Below are positions 34,499-46,450 of a stretch of DNA of 64,000 bases, piece after piece. The notes under the pieces are model-generated. The model saw only the letters and a list, made by a program, of their open reading frames with translations, searched no databases and was not told the DNA's origin. The stretch is from Liriodendron chinense (Eukaryota; Streptophyta; Magnoliopsida; Magnoliales; Magnoliaceae), in NCBI GenBank assembly GCA_003013855.2, contig PVNU02002347.1, positions 298,290-362,289 on the forward strand. The letters run 5' to 3'. Within the stretch, counting starts at the first letter, position 1, and each line of letters begins with the position of its first letter. A program made the translations under genes and the position numbers.

Positions 34499-35089
34499 GG
34501 GAGAGGATTAGTTGTTACCCGGGTAACAGCTCAGTGGGTGTTGCCTTTCCCTGTGGGGCCCACCTTGATGAATGTGTAACAGCTTAGTGGGTGTTGCCTT
34601 TCCCTGTGGGGCCCACCTTGATGAATGTGTTTGGTATCCACACCGCTCATCCGTTTTTTCAACGCATTTAAGACGTTGTCCCAATACTTAAGTAGATCCA
34701 AATCTTGGGTGGACCACACTACAGGAAAAAGTGGTCAATGACAACTAAAAGTTTTTTGTAGGCCACAAAAGTTTTGGATCAAGCTAATCCTTTTATTTTC
34801 CTTCTTGTTGACCTTATCAACAGATTGGATGACAAATAAACATTACAGATCTGTTTTACGGTGGGCCTTGGGAAGATTTTAAGGGTGAGCGTTCATTCAT
34901 CACTACTTCTTTTGGTGTGGTCCACCTGAGATTTGGAGATTTGAATGTGCTTAATTTTTGGAAATGTGTACTAAAATGGGGTGGTAAACCAAATGGAGGG
35001 AGTGGATATACAACATATCATCAAGGTGGCCCCTTTAGTAAGAGTAACACCCACTAAACTGTTATCCGGCTAACACCTAATCCGCACCC
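34499..35089. mobile_element. foldback MITE with internal 53-bp duplication
   Basis: The left end GGGAGAGGATTAG and right end CTAATCCGCACCC are imperfect inverted repeats related to the GGGAGCGGATT family. Near the left end a 53-bp unit (AACAGCT(C/T)AGTGGGTGTTGC...) is present twice (34524-34630). No convincing target duplication. Confidence 0.65.
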
Positions 35090-35214
35090 AGTAGTTGTCA
35101 CCGTTGGATATTTAACCGAATGGCTCTCTCTCTCTCTTTGAATTGAAGAACCTGCCCTTGCTTCACCGCACTAGCAATTTCTACGTTTGGATCTGTTGCA
35201 GTGGCAATCTAACC

Positions 35215-36060
35215 CCTGTCTATATGGGGCTCACCATGATGTTCGTACAAATCAACCAGGTCTATTTATTTTGCGCGTTCGGCGCATGGTATTAGAAGGG
35301 ATGGAATGATATTAGATGGGATTAACATCATTTATTACACAATGATTATGTGTTAATCCCATGGTATTTTCATATCTAATCTCATGTTTGAGATCAAATA
35401 CTTATCATGAGAAAACCATTGGATTAAGCAAAATCCCATTTGGTAGACCGTGGAATTGCAATCAACGGACCAAATCCACAATGAATGTCCGTCACTTGAA
35501 CATGTATATAACCATAGTGTTATGTATAAAGGACTTATATAGATGGATGGCTTGCATAAAACACATGCATCAATGTGGGGCCTATGTATATGGGATTTTG
35601 AAATTCATGGAAATCCCACATGGGATCAAGTGCAATTCCATCCCACCTAATCCCAAGCCTCCCATTCTTACCAAACATCATGTGGAATTTGCATGGAACC
35701 AAATGCAATTCCATCCTACTTAATCCAATCAAATACCATGCCCCAAACACCCCCTTAAGAGTATGGGACAAAGAATAAGTCAGATCTGAAGCTCAAAGTA
35801 AGACCCACAATAGCCCAGGATTTTTCTACTGTGGATATTCTTTCCCACTATTTGCTGTCTTGTTGCCCATTTGAGCCTCATCTCAGCCTCGTGTTTCAGG
35901 ATCATGCCCTAAAATGAGCTGGAAAAACAGATGGACGGTGTGGATTTGTCACAAACAATCTGTGACCCCATGAATATTCTTTCAACGTGCATGAGATGGA
36001 AAATCCAATGGACGGGCTGAATTTATCACAAACATCTTGGTGGGCCCACTTATCGTTGGG
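35215..36060. mobile_element. foldback core interrupted by a second MITE
   Basis: The core starts near GGGGCTCACCATGATGT and resumes near 35757 (AGAGTATGGGACAAAGAATAAG). The insert at about 35272-35755 has related ends (left CGGCGCATGGTATTAGAAGG, right in reverse complement GGGGCATGGTATTTGATTGG) and is AT-rich with no gene. The exact junctions are uncertain. Confidence 0.55.
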
Positions 36061-36399
36061 CAGTTGTCGCCCTAGTAGGTAATTGTCCAACAGCCCACGC
36101 GATGAGCGGACATCATCACGTGTTCCAAGTCTCATGGAATTCTTCACATAAGCTTGAATTGGGCACTAGTACTACCCCCACCGGGACGCAGCGTCAGACG
36201 ACGGCCCTTCACATGCTAATTGTTTTCACTTTTCACGAGACCAAATGCAAAGACCAGCTTATTGCTAGATGAAATGAAAAGACTAGCCTGCCTTGAACGT
36301 CGTACTTTAATTCTAACCATGTGGCCGGTTATGGTTTTGGACACCATGGATTGCTAATTTGCTGGTGTGAGTACGTGTTGCTTGCAGACAACTTTGGTG

Positions 36400-36900
36400 G
36401 TCCTCGAGCTCTGCGTTCATACCAACGGTTCAAAGAAAATCAAAATCACGTGGGCCTCAAGATAATGCATTTAACATATCTACACCGTCCATCTAGTTTA
36501 CAAGATCATTTTAGGGCATGATCCAAAAAATGAAATATATCGATATCTCAAGTGGACTACACCACGAAAGGCAGTGGGGACAATGATTTTCACCGTTAAA
36601 ACATTCCTAGGGCCCATCATGATGTTTATTTGCCATCCAAATTGTTCATAAGGTCACATAGACCTGGATTAAGGGTAAAAACAAATATCAGATTGATCCA
36701 AAACTTATGTGACCACCAAGAAGGTTTCAATGGTCAACGTTCAATCTCCCACTACATTCTGCAGTGTGGTGCACTTGATCATTGGATTGTCCTATTTTTG
36801 GGTTAGACCCTTATAACAATGTCGCAAAATGGACGGACGGTTTGGATATAGCACGAACCTCATGGTGGGGCCCACAGAAATTGGTGAAGTAAATACACCA
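36400..36900. mobile_element. foldback GGGCCC-core MITE
   Basis: Contains both arms (CCGTCCATCTAGTTT... and ...AAATGGACGGACGG), the central CCATCCAAATTGTTCATAAG and a terminal GGTGGGGCCCAC. Outer ends not resolved. Confidence 0.6.
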
Positions 36901-37194
36901 GCGAGCTCACTGGTGTGCGGTGCACCAGCTAATCTGCTTCGGGTTTTGGAGGGCTATGCTTCCTCCATGAGTATCATAAAGCATTCTATGGAAAGGACTG
37001 GTAGGAAGCACTTGCTATGCACGTGAAGAGATTATGCCCCTCTACCGTGGGCTCTACAATTTGGACTATTCAGATTAAGGTACATGTATGCCACATGTAC
37101 ATTGCCATTGTTTTCTGCATGCAAATGGACCCGTGCTCCTACACAATATCAAATAACCCTCCATTGGTGTGGACTGTGATGGGGTGTTCCTCCT

Positions 37195-37469
37195 CATCAG
37201 GAGAGGAGAGACTGCAGCTCGAGGTCATCGGATGCCCGACCAGTCAGGGTCGAGCGACCAAAATTCGCCTCAGATGGACAGTTAGTTGCTGGACAATTTT
37301 GAAGGTAGTCGGGCGACCGTAGTTATGGTGATTGGGCATAGATGATTTTTCTCATAAGTCTTTGGACAATTTTTGTCCATTATCGGGCACCCGACAGTGT
37401 CTGGTCGAGTGCCTGACTGGCTTGCGGATTGCGAAATGCAGTTTTTTGTTTTAGCTCTATCTCTTGTGA
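37195..37469 (+). mobile_element. probable LTR fragment, second copy
   Basis: Similar in wording to 14230-14532 (TCGGGCACCCGACAGTGTCT; GCAGTTTT followed by a T-rich stretch just before the CACTA end). Its continuation on the other side of the CACTA is missing. Confidence 0.4.
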
Positions 37470-38379
37470 CACTATAAGAAATTGGTTTTTTACCGACGGC
37501 CATATTCGTTGGTAATACACCTTTTTTCGTCAGAGAAAAAGATTACCGATGAAATTTATTGTCGCCAGAATCGTCGCAACAAGACTGTGGGTGAAGAGTA
37601 TTACCGATGAATTGCTTCATTGTCGGTAATTACTAGCTCATTATTGACGAAAAACATCGTTAGTAAATCACGTGATTTTTGGTAGCCAAAAAGTAGAAAT
37701 TTCGTCGATAAAATTGAATAATACCAACGATATATTTCGTAGGTATAAGTATAGCCTGTTTTATTGCCTACGGTTGATTTCGTCGGTAATATTTTATTAC
37801 CGATGAAATATATCATTGGTATAAGTCCACTGCATTTTATTACAAACAAACAATGTCGTCGGTATAAGTTTATTACAGACGAAATTATTCGTCGAGATAA
37901 GTCCACTGCATTTTATTACAGACGAACATATTCGTCGGTATAAGTTTAGTATCAACGAAATTATTCGTTGGTATAATCCACAGCATTTTATTACAGACGA
38001 ACATATTCATCGGTATAAGTTTATTACCGACGAATAATTTCGTCGGTATAAGTCCACTTTATTTTATTACTGACAAAATATTTCGTCGGTAATAAACTGC
38101 TTCTTTTCAGTTTCATTCATTTTCTGTATTCAGGAAAAAATTTCCGATATATACCTGTTACAGTACATTTTCATTCTATCTACATCCACACAAACCTACA
38201 TGCATCCAACACATAAACCCACATCCATCCACAAATCCATAAACACAAACCCCATACATTAAAAATATTAGCAAATACACCGAAGTACATCTAATACACA
38301 AAATCAAATAAATAGTATAAACATCTAACTATAAATATGAAGTAAAAAAAATAAAAAAGATGAAGGCGGACGTGGTAGG

Positions 38380-39976
38380 GCATTGGTGCCAAATCGTGCA
38401 GCGAGAGCCTGAAACATCTTCTGTATCTATCGCTCATGCTTCACCCACATCTCCTCGATCCTCTTCTCTTGCTTCTCCCGTCGCCTCTCCCGCTCCTCTT
38501 CCCTCTGCCTCTCCAGCTGCTCTTTGATTTCATCGACGACGACCCGTAGCTGCTGAATCTCTTTCTCTCTCTCTCTCTGCGATATCAGCTCGGTGTAGGG
38601 CGCTTTCTCTAGTGACGGATCGGCTGGAGCCAGCTCTAGCGGGTGCCATGAGCTTGGCACCATGGCCAAGCCCACGCACATATCTAGAACGAGTGCTAAG
38701 CACCTCGCTCAGGATATTTGGCTTACTCCGTTGACTACCATCGGGAGTGGGCTGACTGCGTATGGTGTCTATTGCCACATGTAATGAAAACATAAGAATT
38801 CTCATTACGAATGACATTATTATAAATCAATACAATTAAATTTTACAATGTAATGATTTTTACCCAGTGCTTGCTGGCTCTAGGATGAACCCAACATCCC
38901 GTTGCCTGCCGACGGTGAGTCCATCTGTAGAAGTCTACTGGTCCAGGCTCTTGACTGGTGACGGAATCTCGCTGCGCAATCGAAAGGACAGTACAGTTAG
39001 TATAAATGCATAGAAAGAATATATCATCTTAATAATCACCAGTAATTTTTTACCATGTCGTACAAATAACTTTGAACTAACTACATGGTTTACTTGTAAC
39101 TTTTCCCTGTTCGCATAATTTATTCTACTCCTCTTCTGAACACATTATTCATAATACTATGTTATTAATTGTGAATTTAATATTTATCTTAAGATATCGT
39201 AAATATTTAAATATTACTTGAAAAACCTCAGATGAAAATCTGTCGCAGAGTATTCACCAATTGTTTATAATCACGTGTGGCGGTGCGGACCGTACAGCCT
39301 CATCGTGGGTCCTGCACCGCTTGTACAGCTAGTGTAACTCGCCGTGGTACTCCTTAAACCTCTCTCTGACTATGTCGTCAACGACGAGGGAAATGTAAGG
39401 AACACTCAAATCTAAGATAAATTTATCCTACAGTTTTGTAAAGAATAGATTAAGGCAATAAAATTATTAACAAAATAAATTAACCGTAAATGAACTTTCA
39501 CAAAAAGAAAATTTAATTTACTAAAATTTACTTGAAGGCGCTGATGGATGAGCTGTTGCACATCATCTGTCACGTCTGTCCAATGGGTGGTGGTGGCGGG
39601 GATCAGAGATCGGCATAGGACACCGACCTCCAACGTAAACAACCTAGCATTGTCCCAACAGGCCTAAGGCAGTCCTATGGGAACTCTATTGTCACCCTAC
39701 CCTCATGCGTAAGTCGTTCTAAAACTAACCCACGCATGGGTCTATGTCCTTGTCGACTGGTCGACGATGCTGTCGCAAAAGAAATACACAAGTCTAAATA
39801 TAAATAAAAATAACTAAAAAAATATATGTCTAAACTTACATGCAGTACCCGGTGTATGCTCAACCGAAGGATCAGACCCCTGTGATACAGCATGCGACAT
39901 CGATGCTGTCTGCGTCGCATCACGGGTGGAAGGGGTAGATCCAGTGCGCGAACGACCTGATCTCCCACCTGGTGCT
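38380..39976 (-). pseudogene. TNPA-like (Transposase_24) pseudogene
   Basis: Remnants of all six exons are recognisable: SQPTPDGSQRS and RSRYVRGLGHGAKLM near 38700, the coiled-coil part near 38440-38600, VGVLCRSLIPATT near 39600, and an N-terminal exon near 39840-39976. The reading frame breaks inside a GAGAGA tract near 38570, separating the conserved domain from the coiled coil. The CGACATGGTAA-type exon end near 39055 is preserved. Confidence 0.8.
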
Positions 39977-40306
39977 ATGACTGAATATGTGCGAAATATG
40001 AACTTATAAATTTAAACAATATCAGTACAAGTGTATGAACATCAATATAATAAACACATTAAACTTTACTGTGCAAGTGGAATATACTAAAACAGTATAC
40101 AACTATTGTTGATGGTAGAATGAATTTATGCTTATGTTTAGAGAGATGATTAAAATATGATTAGACCATTACACTATAATGCAAGTAGAATATAATAAAA
40201 CCGTAAACATTCTAGTTAAATTTTAAAATTCAATTACACGTCATTCTATATTAAATATAAGTATTTCATTGCAATACGAAACAACTTCCGATCAACTATC
40301 CGAAGT

Positions 40307-40709
40307 ACTCACTGCGTAAGTTATCGTACGCTGCAAAAGTATACGTTAAGCTGTGTGAAGCACTTGACATTGTTACAACTAACATGCCAGTCACAATAGG
40401 AGAAATCTGGTCTCTCGGGACTCTATTCAAATGTGCAAGTGACAAAACCGCATCTTTCATACAAAGTTTTCTACGGTTATATTCATCAATTAGGTCCGAA
40501 ATTTCTTTAAGATGTTATAATCTTTCATCTGAGTCATCATCGATATATTTCTCCCTACACTCATCGACCAGACCAAGTATCTCTTTAGCCCTAATAGAAG
40601 AAGATATGGTCGGAAAGTCAATCTGCAACAGTTGTTGAAGTATGCTTTGTGATTCCGTTACACTCCGGTTTGAGGAGGACATGATCAGAAATTGAGCTAA
40701 CTGCAAATG
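40307..40709 (-). pseudogene. relative of the 126-aa CACTA ORF, one nonsense codon
   Basis: Starts with MSSSNRSVTESQSILQQLLQ near 40680 and ends with LRSEYFG at about 40307. A TAA replaces the TAC codon in the middle (after DDSDERL, near 40515); downstream, HLKEI and SLAHLNRVPRDQISPIVTGM continue in the same frame. It is the strongest evidence that the intact ORF at 22252 is a protein. Confidence 0.8.
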
Positions 40710-40822
40710 TGGATTATAAATAAGTCAATTAAAGGAATAAATTATGACTTGTAAAACATATATACATGTAATAATCATATTATTTTAATAAATAAATGAC
40801 ATGTAAATGATCATGTGTACAT

Positions 40823-42205
40823 TTAAAAATCGTCGTCGGTATCACTATCACTTAGAAGTATTTCTTCTTCGCCATCACTATTGCTGATTAGTATTTCCTC
40901 TTTATCGTCTACAACGTCGTCATCAATGAAACCGCTATCATCTCTAACAATATCATGTATGATTGAGGCATGAACATGAGCAGGTGACACATCATCTTTA
41001 TCCAATTGTACCACATCAATATCAACATTCGAATCATTCCATTTATCCCTAGATGGCATGTGTTCTTGATATGCTTGTTTAACCTTAGACGTTTCATTTC
41101 CCCCGTCCTCGCTATCTTCAACATGTAATTCGGGAACGTCAAATACGTTCCTGGGCTTTATTTTCTGCACTACGTGCCAAGAGCCACCTAACTTGGTATT
41201 AGCGACGTAAAATACTTGTTCAGCTTGGCTGGCTAGGACAAATGGGTCATCCTTAAACCACTTCCGAGATAAATTTACGCTCATAAAGTAGTCGTCAGTC
41301 TGTATTCCTAACTTCTTATTTCTAATATCCAACCAATTACATTTAAATAAGTACACCCGCTTTCTCATACAATAACTCAGCTCAATAATATCCGTCAAAA
41401 CGCCATAAAAGTCAATTACTACATCATCATAAGTTCACTTCACAACCACCCCACTATTTTGTGTGGTCCTATACTTCTCACGCTCTTCAGTATGGAACCG
41501 AATCCGGTTTATAATACAACCTTTATAACTAGATACACGTCTATCAGGGCTACACGCCAGTGAGTAGAGTTCATCAGATGCATTGGCAGAGTTGCCAGCT
41601 CGCGACGTCTTCATCTATTATCACGTACAAGATAAAATTGTTTAGGTTTTTTCTTAGGTTTAAATATGTGTAGGGTAACAAATAATCATAGTGTGGTGAG
41701 ATACAAGGAGACATCTTACATGTTTTGTGAACCATTCTGGAAACTGATCCTGATGCATTCGACCATAATTTGTAAGGTATTGAGACTTCATCTCCTCGAT
41801 GTGTTCGGTATATATAATTGGTATGTCATCAGCAAGAAACATTAAGATCATCTGTTGTAGTGATCATTATTGAGGAAATATTTACTCTAAGTACGATTCT
41901 GTTTCTTCACAATTATGTAACACATACTATCGCGCCTTTGCTTGATCCACAAGGTCCATATCCTGAAATGTTGGGGATCCTGAAGGATAGACGTTATGTG
42001 CGAATACAAATATGAGTCCCTGTTCATGCTCCTACCCTTCATCGATATTTCGATCTTCTCGATTGAATCTAGTCTTTATGCTATGAAGATACATTGAGCA
42101 AAATGTCAGACACTCATTATTAATGTACGCCTCAGCAATGGATCCCTCTGGACGTGCCTTATTTCTCACAAATCGTTTTAGTGTGTGAAGGTATCTGTAC
42201 ACAAA
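40823..42205 (-). pseudogene. tnp2-type transposase 3' exons, pseudogene
   Basis: The last exon is 40823-41615 (DUF4216-like DIIELSYCMRKRVYLFKC and the acidic tail) with an in-frame TGA near 41440 just before DFYGVLTDIIEL. The short third exon is near 41720-41820 (EHIEEMKSQYLTNYGRMHQD). The second exon is at about 41990-42205 (EAYINNECLTFCSMYLHSIK-type wording) with small rearrangements. Exon 1 with the catalytic region is missing. Confidence 0.8.
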
Positions 42206-42246
42206 ACCACTAATTTATACGTATGTAAACATGGATATACATAATT

Positions 42247-43440
42247 AGGGCGGACGAGTACGAAAGGCGCCGGAAGAAAAGAATTAGGGCGAGCGTGAAA
42301 AAAAAATATTTTTTATTATATATATATTTAAGTAAAAAAATATATCGAGCTCTTTACGAGCCGAGTCGAGCCGGACCGAGCTCAGGTCAAGCTCGGGCTT
42401 GGCTCGAATTTCCAACGAGCTTACATATTTGGCTCGACTTGGCTTGATACACCCTCTGAATTGAGCCGAACCGAGCTTTTTCGAGCCAAGCCGAACCGAG
42501 CCGAGCCGAGCGAGCTTTTTGAGCTAGCTCAGTTCGTGTACAGCTCTACACCTAGGTCCATAGCTCAAGTGGCAGATTGAGCGAAGATAGCCTTGTTTCA
42601 ACACTAGGTCATGGTGTCGATTCCCATGGTGGGGGTGGCTAACGTCGTGATGTGACAGACAATGGGGTGGGTGGGTGTACTGACAATGGGGGTGTGTGAA
42701 CTAACCCGTTAAAAAAAAAAAAACCTTAAAAAAAAAAAGCTATAGGGTGCTGAGTAATCTCTGCGGGGTCCACTGTGATGTATTTGTCTTAACCATACCG
42801 TGAATTGAACTGTGGACCCTACAGATCCACCGGTGGACATAGATAAGACACATAATCCACCGGTGGACCCTACAGATCCGTTTCCTTTTTATACGAGGAT
42901 TATATATAGCCGTATGATCAACATCCTTGCAAAGTATACACGGTTTTCAATTTTCACAAGTGGGTCCATGGTTTGGTGATCCAGACCATCAATCTGTTGT
43001 TTCCAATCGTGGATCGAAGATGTCTCAAAAATCTTCTGATCATGAAAATATTACCGTTTTGAATTTTGCAGACATATAGACGGTTAGAAAGAGAAATACA
43101 ACACTGGTCCACGTTACACTGCTAAAGGTTAAAATATTAGTGGCTAGGATCTTTCAATCAGAAATGCTTCTCGCCTGTTCTATCAACGTCAGGAAACATG
43201 AGGCTGATGGTTTGGATTACATAAACATGGCCCCCACTTGTCAGAATTGAGAAACACATTTATACAATGCAAAGATTCATACCACATATCATACCATGCC
43301 AGACCCACTCATCCTTTTAATATAGTATCTATCCATGCATGCGCGGCTCCTTCACGTGTCTGTGACTACAAAGACCTGCGTAAATTTTATGCAATTTTTT
43401 TAATCTTTTTTCTTTTTAATAATAAAATTACAACCATGAG
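42247..43440. repeat. local duplication, unit 1
   Basis: Matches 45229-46450 with few differences from the GAGTACGAAA start through a GAGCCGAGC-rich stretch, a SINE and the block ending AATAAAATTACAACCATG. The 77-codon frame at 43238 has a counterpart at 46271, but both diverge at the unit edge, so they are not genes. Confidence 0.88.
42555..42738 (+). mobile_element. tRNA-derived SINE
   Basis: Box A-like TAGCTCAAGTGGC near 42562, box B-like GGTGTCGATTCCC about 55 bp later, then a TG-rich body (GGGTGGGTGGGTGTACTGAC) and an A-rich tail. No clear target duplication. Related copies are at 45541, 7748/9399 and 61205. Confidence 0.7.
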
Positions 43441-43510
43441 CCCGCCTTGCTTTTTCTCTGTCCATGTGTAGCCTGCATCTTTGCTACTTTGTCTTTTTAT
43501 ACCCTTTTTT

Positions 43511-43563
<53 letters not shown>

Positions 43564-44790
43564 TCTTCTGTATTTTATGTGTACCTGTGTTGCACAAGAG
43601 TATAATAATAATAATTATAATCTCAAAAATAATAATGATATATAAAGTTAGATGATATAAATTAAGATTAATACACCTTTATAGTATATTAAATATTATC
43701 TTTATCATACCATATAATTACACTAAAATAATGAGAAATTGTCCATTGCTCTTCCCTCCGTCTAGGAGTTGGCCTTTTATTTTTGTTTATTTATTTATAA
43801 CCATCCATTTTCTAGGCCATGCATGGGATGGTTAGGATTTTAGTACCGTACCAATGCATGATGGGATCCAACTGTTGACGGTACAAATTGTTGATTCGGC
43901 AGAGTTATCTAAATGACTTTGACCTCATTTTACATGTTGTTGATGGGATGGTTAGAATCATCCCAACCGTGTGATTTTGCCTGGTAGACTACCAAATGAA
44001 AGGAGGACCTGATGTACAGTCTAGAATGACTGATCGATGGGATTGTCCAAGTGTGGAAAGATGCAACAAGATAGATGGATCAAATTGTTGTTTGTGCTTT
44101 TTTTTTTTTTAATTACAGATCACAACCGTCCATTTTATAGTTTATTGTTGCATGGTTAGAATCATCTGGTCGGCATGATTTTTGTCATGTCAGACCATGA
44201 AATGTATGTCGTACCCCATGGATGGTCCAAATTAAGTAATTGGATCGTTCAAGAGCCCTTTTGCAAAGCTAGAATAATCACTCCTCACTATGCCATTAGG
44301 GTCAAACTTTGGCTTCCTGTTCTTGCCTCGTTGGTAGACTCTGCCGAATTTCAACAAGGGGTCTCCATCTTGAAACCTATAAGTGGTGAAAATCCACTGC
44401 TGACACGCACCAGTCGTTACGTTGCATGATCATTGGGTGGGTGCGTACCAAAAAAAAGAAAAAAAAAAGAAGAAGAAGAAATATTGCATTCGAGCATAAT
44501 AGTAAAATGGTGAATGGTCCAAGCCCAAGAGAAAATTCAGATAAATATTGCATTTACAATTCCATTATCATGCTCCACCTGCAGTTGGATCAGCGTCTTG
44601 GACAGTGTGAAATGCCGTACAATTAAGCCATGTCTACGGTGGATGTGTCTCCATTTTTTAAGTGGTGTAAAACTAGCATTCAAGTTGTCCCATAAATCAT
44701 GTGAAGTGGTTTTAATTACCAACCGAGCTTGTGTTTGTATTTTTATACGAGTCGGATTGCGTGCTTAGTAACTAAGTAAGCCCCACCAGG
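43441..44790. other. no gene; microsatellite and low-complexity sequence
   Basis: 43514-43562 is (CT)n. The rest is AT-rich with dispersed words such as ATGGGATGGTTAGAATCATC. The short frames at 44175 and 44426 have no recognisable motif. Confidence 0.6.
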
Positions 44791-45534
44791 TAGAGGTGTA
44801 TTCGAGCCGAGCTGAACTGAGCTTTAACTAGTTCACCTTGGTTTGGTCAGTGGGCGACCTGGGCTTGAGCTTGGCTCGGCTTGGTCCTCGAGCTCAGGTG
44901 GTGGGCTTGGCTTGGTTTGGATGAGCTTTCGAGCCGAAATCGAGCCTATTCGAGCTTCAAGCTTTCGAGGTTGTCCGAGCTTCAAGCTTTTGAGCCTGAA
45001 TTCGAGCCAAGCAGCCAGGCATTGGGCAAAGCCGCAGAGATAAGGGAGAGCTGGAGAGGGAGGAGGTGAGGCCGAGCGACAGGGGAGAGAAATAAGAGAT
45101 GAGGGAGAGCCGGAGAGGGAGGAGGTGAGGCTGACGGCCGGAGGGAGTCACTGGTCAGGCAGGGGCTGTCGGGCCAAGTCGATTTGACCGGAGGGGAGGG
45201 GGTTTTATTTTTGAGATTTTTAGGGGTGGGCAGATGAGTACGAAAAGCGCTGGAATAAAAGAATTAGGACGGACATGAATTTTTTTTTTTTTTTATCATA
45301 TATATATTTAAGTAAAAATTATACTGAGATTTTTACGAGCCGATCCGAGCCTGATTTCAATCCGAGCCGAACCGAGCTCAGGTCAAGCTTGGGCTTGGCT
45401 TGAATTTCCAACGAGCCCACATATTTGGCTCGGCTTGGCTTGATATGCCCTCCGAATCAAGCCGAACCGAGCTTGTTCGAATCGAGCCGAGCCGAGCAAG
45501 CTTTTTGAATTAGCTCAGTTCATGTACAGCTCTA
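44791..45534. mobile_element. hAT-like element rich in GAGCCGAGC
   Basis: Starts TAGAGGTGTATTCGAGCCG and ends GAACTGAGCTAATTC in reverse complement, outer TAGAGCTGTACATG. The flanks CCACCAGG and CACCCAGG match at 6 of 8 positions, the size expected for a hAT target duplication. 744 bp. The GA/CC-rich interior gives chance ORFs on both strands. Confidence 0.6.
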
Positions 45535-45540
45535 CACCCA

Positions 45541-45724
45541 GGTCCATAGCTTAAGTGGCAAACTGAGTGAAGATAGCCTCGTTTCATCACTAGGTCATGC
45601 TATCCATTCTCATGGTGGGGGTGGCTAACAATTGTGTTGTGACTAACAGGGGTGGGTGGGTGTACTGACAATGGGGTGTGTGAACTAACCCATTAAAAAA
45701 AAAAAAAAACCTTTTAAAAAAAAA
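45541..45724 (+). mobile_element. tRNA-derived SINE, second copy in the duplication
   Basis: Same structure as the SINE at 42555: TAGCTTAAGTGGC (box A-like), a degenerate box B (CTATCCATTCTC), a TG-rich body and an A tail. It was probably copied with the unit rather than inserted separately. Confidence 0.65.
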
Positions 45725-46189
45725 CTATAGGGTGATGAGTAAACTCTGTGGGGCCCACTGTGATGTATTTGTCTTAACCATGCCGTGAATTGATCTGTGG
45801 ACCCTACAGATCCACCGGTGGACATAGATAAGACACATAATCCACCGGTGGACCCTACAGATCCGTTTCCTTTTTATAAGAGGATTATATATAGCCGTAT
45901 GATCAACATCCTTGCAAAGTATATACGGTTTTCAATTTTCACAAGTGGGTCCATGGTTTGGTGATCCAGACCATCAATCTGTTGTTTCCAATCGTGGATC
46001 GAAGATGTCTCAAAAATCTTCTGATCATGAAAATATTACCGTTTTGAATTTTGCAGACATATAGACGGTTAGAAAGAGAAATACAACACTGGTCCACGTT
46101 ACACTGCTAAAGATTAAAATATTAGTGGCTAGGATCTTTCAATCAGAAATGCTTCTCGCCTGTTCTATCAACGTCAGGAAACATGAGGC

Positions 46190-46285
46190 TGATGGTTTGG
46201 ATTACATAAACATGGGCCCCACTTGTCAGAATTGAGATGATGGTTTGGATTACATAAACATGGGCCCCACTTGTCAGAATTGAGA
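46190..46285. repeat. 48-bp tandem duplication
   Basis: TGATGGTTTGGATTACATAA begins at 46190 and at 46238; each unit ends CAGAATTGAGA. Confidence 0.95.
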
Positions 46286-46450
46286 AACACATTTATACAA
46301 TGCAAAGATTCATACCACACCAGACCCACTCATCCTTTTAATATAGTATCTATCCATGCATGCACGGCTCCTTCACGTGTCTGTGACTACGTAGACTTGC
46401 GTAAATTTTTATGCAAATTTTTTTTTTTTTTAATAAAATTACAACCATGG

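Larger units (their letters stand above)
37470..42246 (-). mobile_element. truncated, reversed CACTA element
   Basis: The 3' end of the element is at the left: CACTATAAGAAATTGG at 37470. Subterminal repeats (ACCGACGAAA/TTTCGTCGGT and decayed variants such as ACAGACGAACATATTC) run to about 38100. Reading leftward genes on the minus strand gives decayed counterparts of the TNPA-like gene, the 126-codon ORF and the 3' exons of the tnp2 gene. Similarity stops at about 42246, within the intron after tnp2 exon 1, so roughly the first 6 kb and the 5' end are absent. It abuts a hAT-like fragment. Confidence 0.88.
45229..46450. repeat. local duplication, unit 2
   Basis: Second copy of 42247-43440, offset about 3.0 kb, same orientation. 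It carries an extra 48-bp tandem duplication that unit 1 lacks. Confidence 0.88.
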
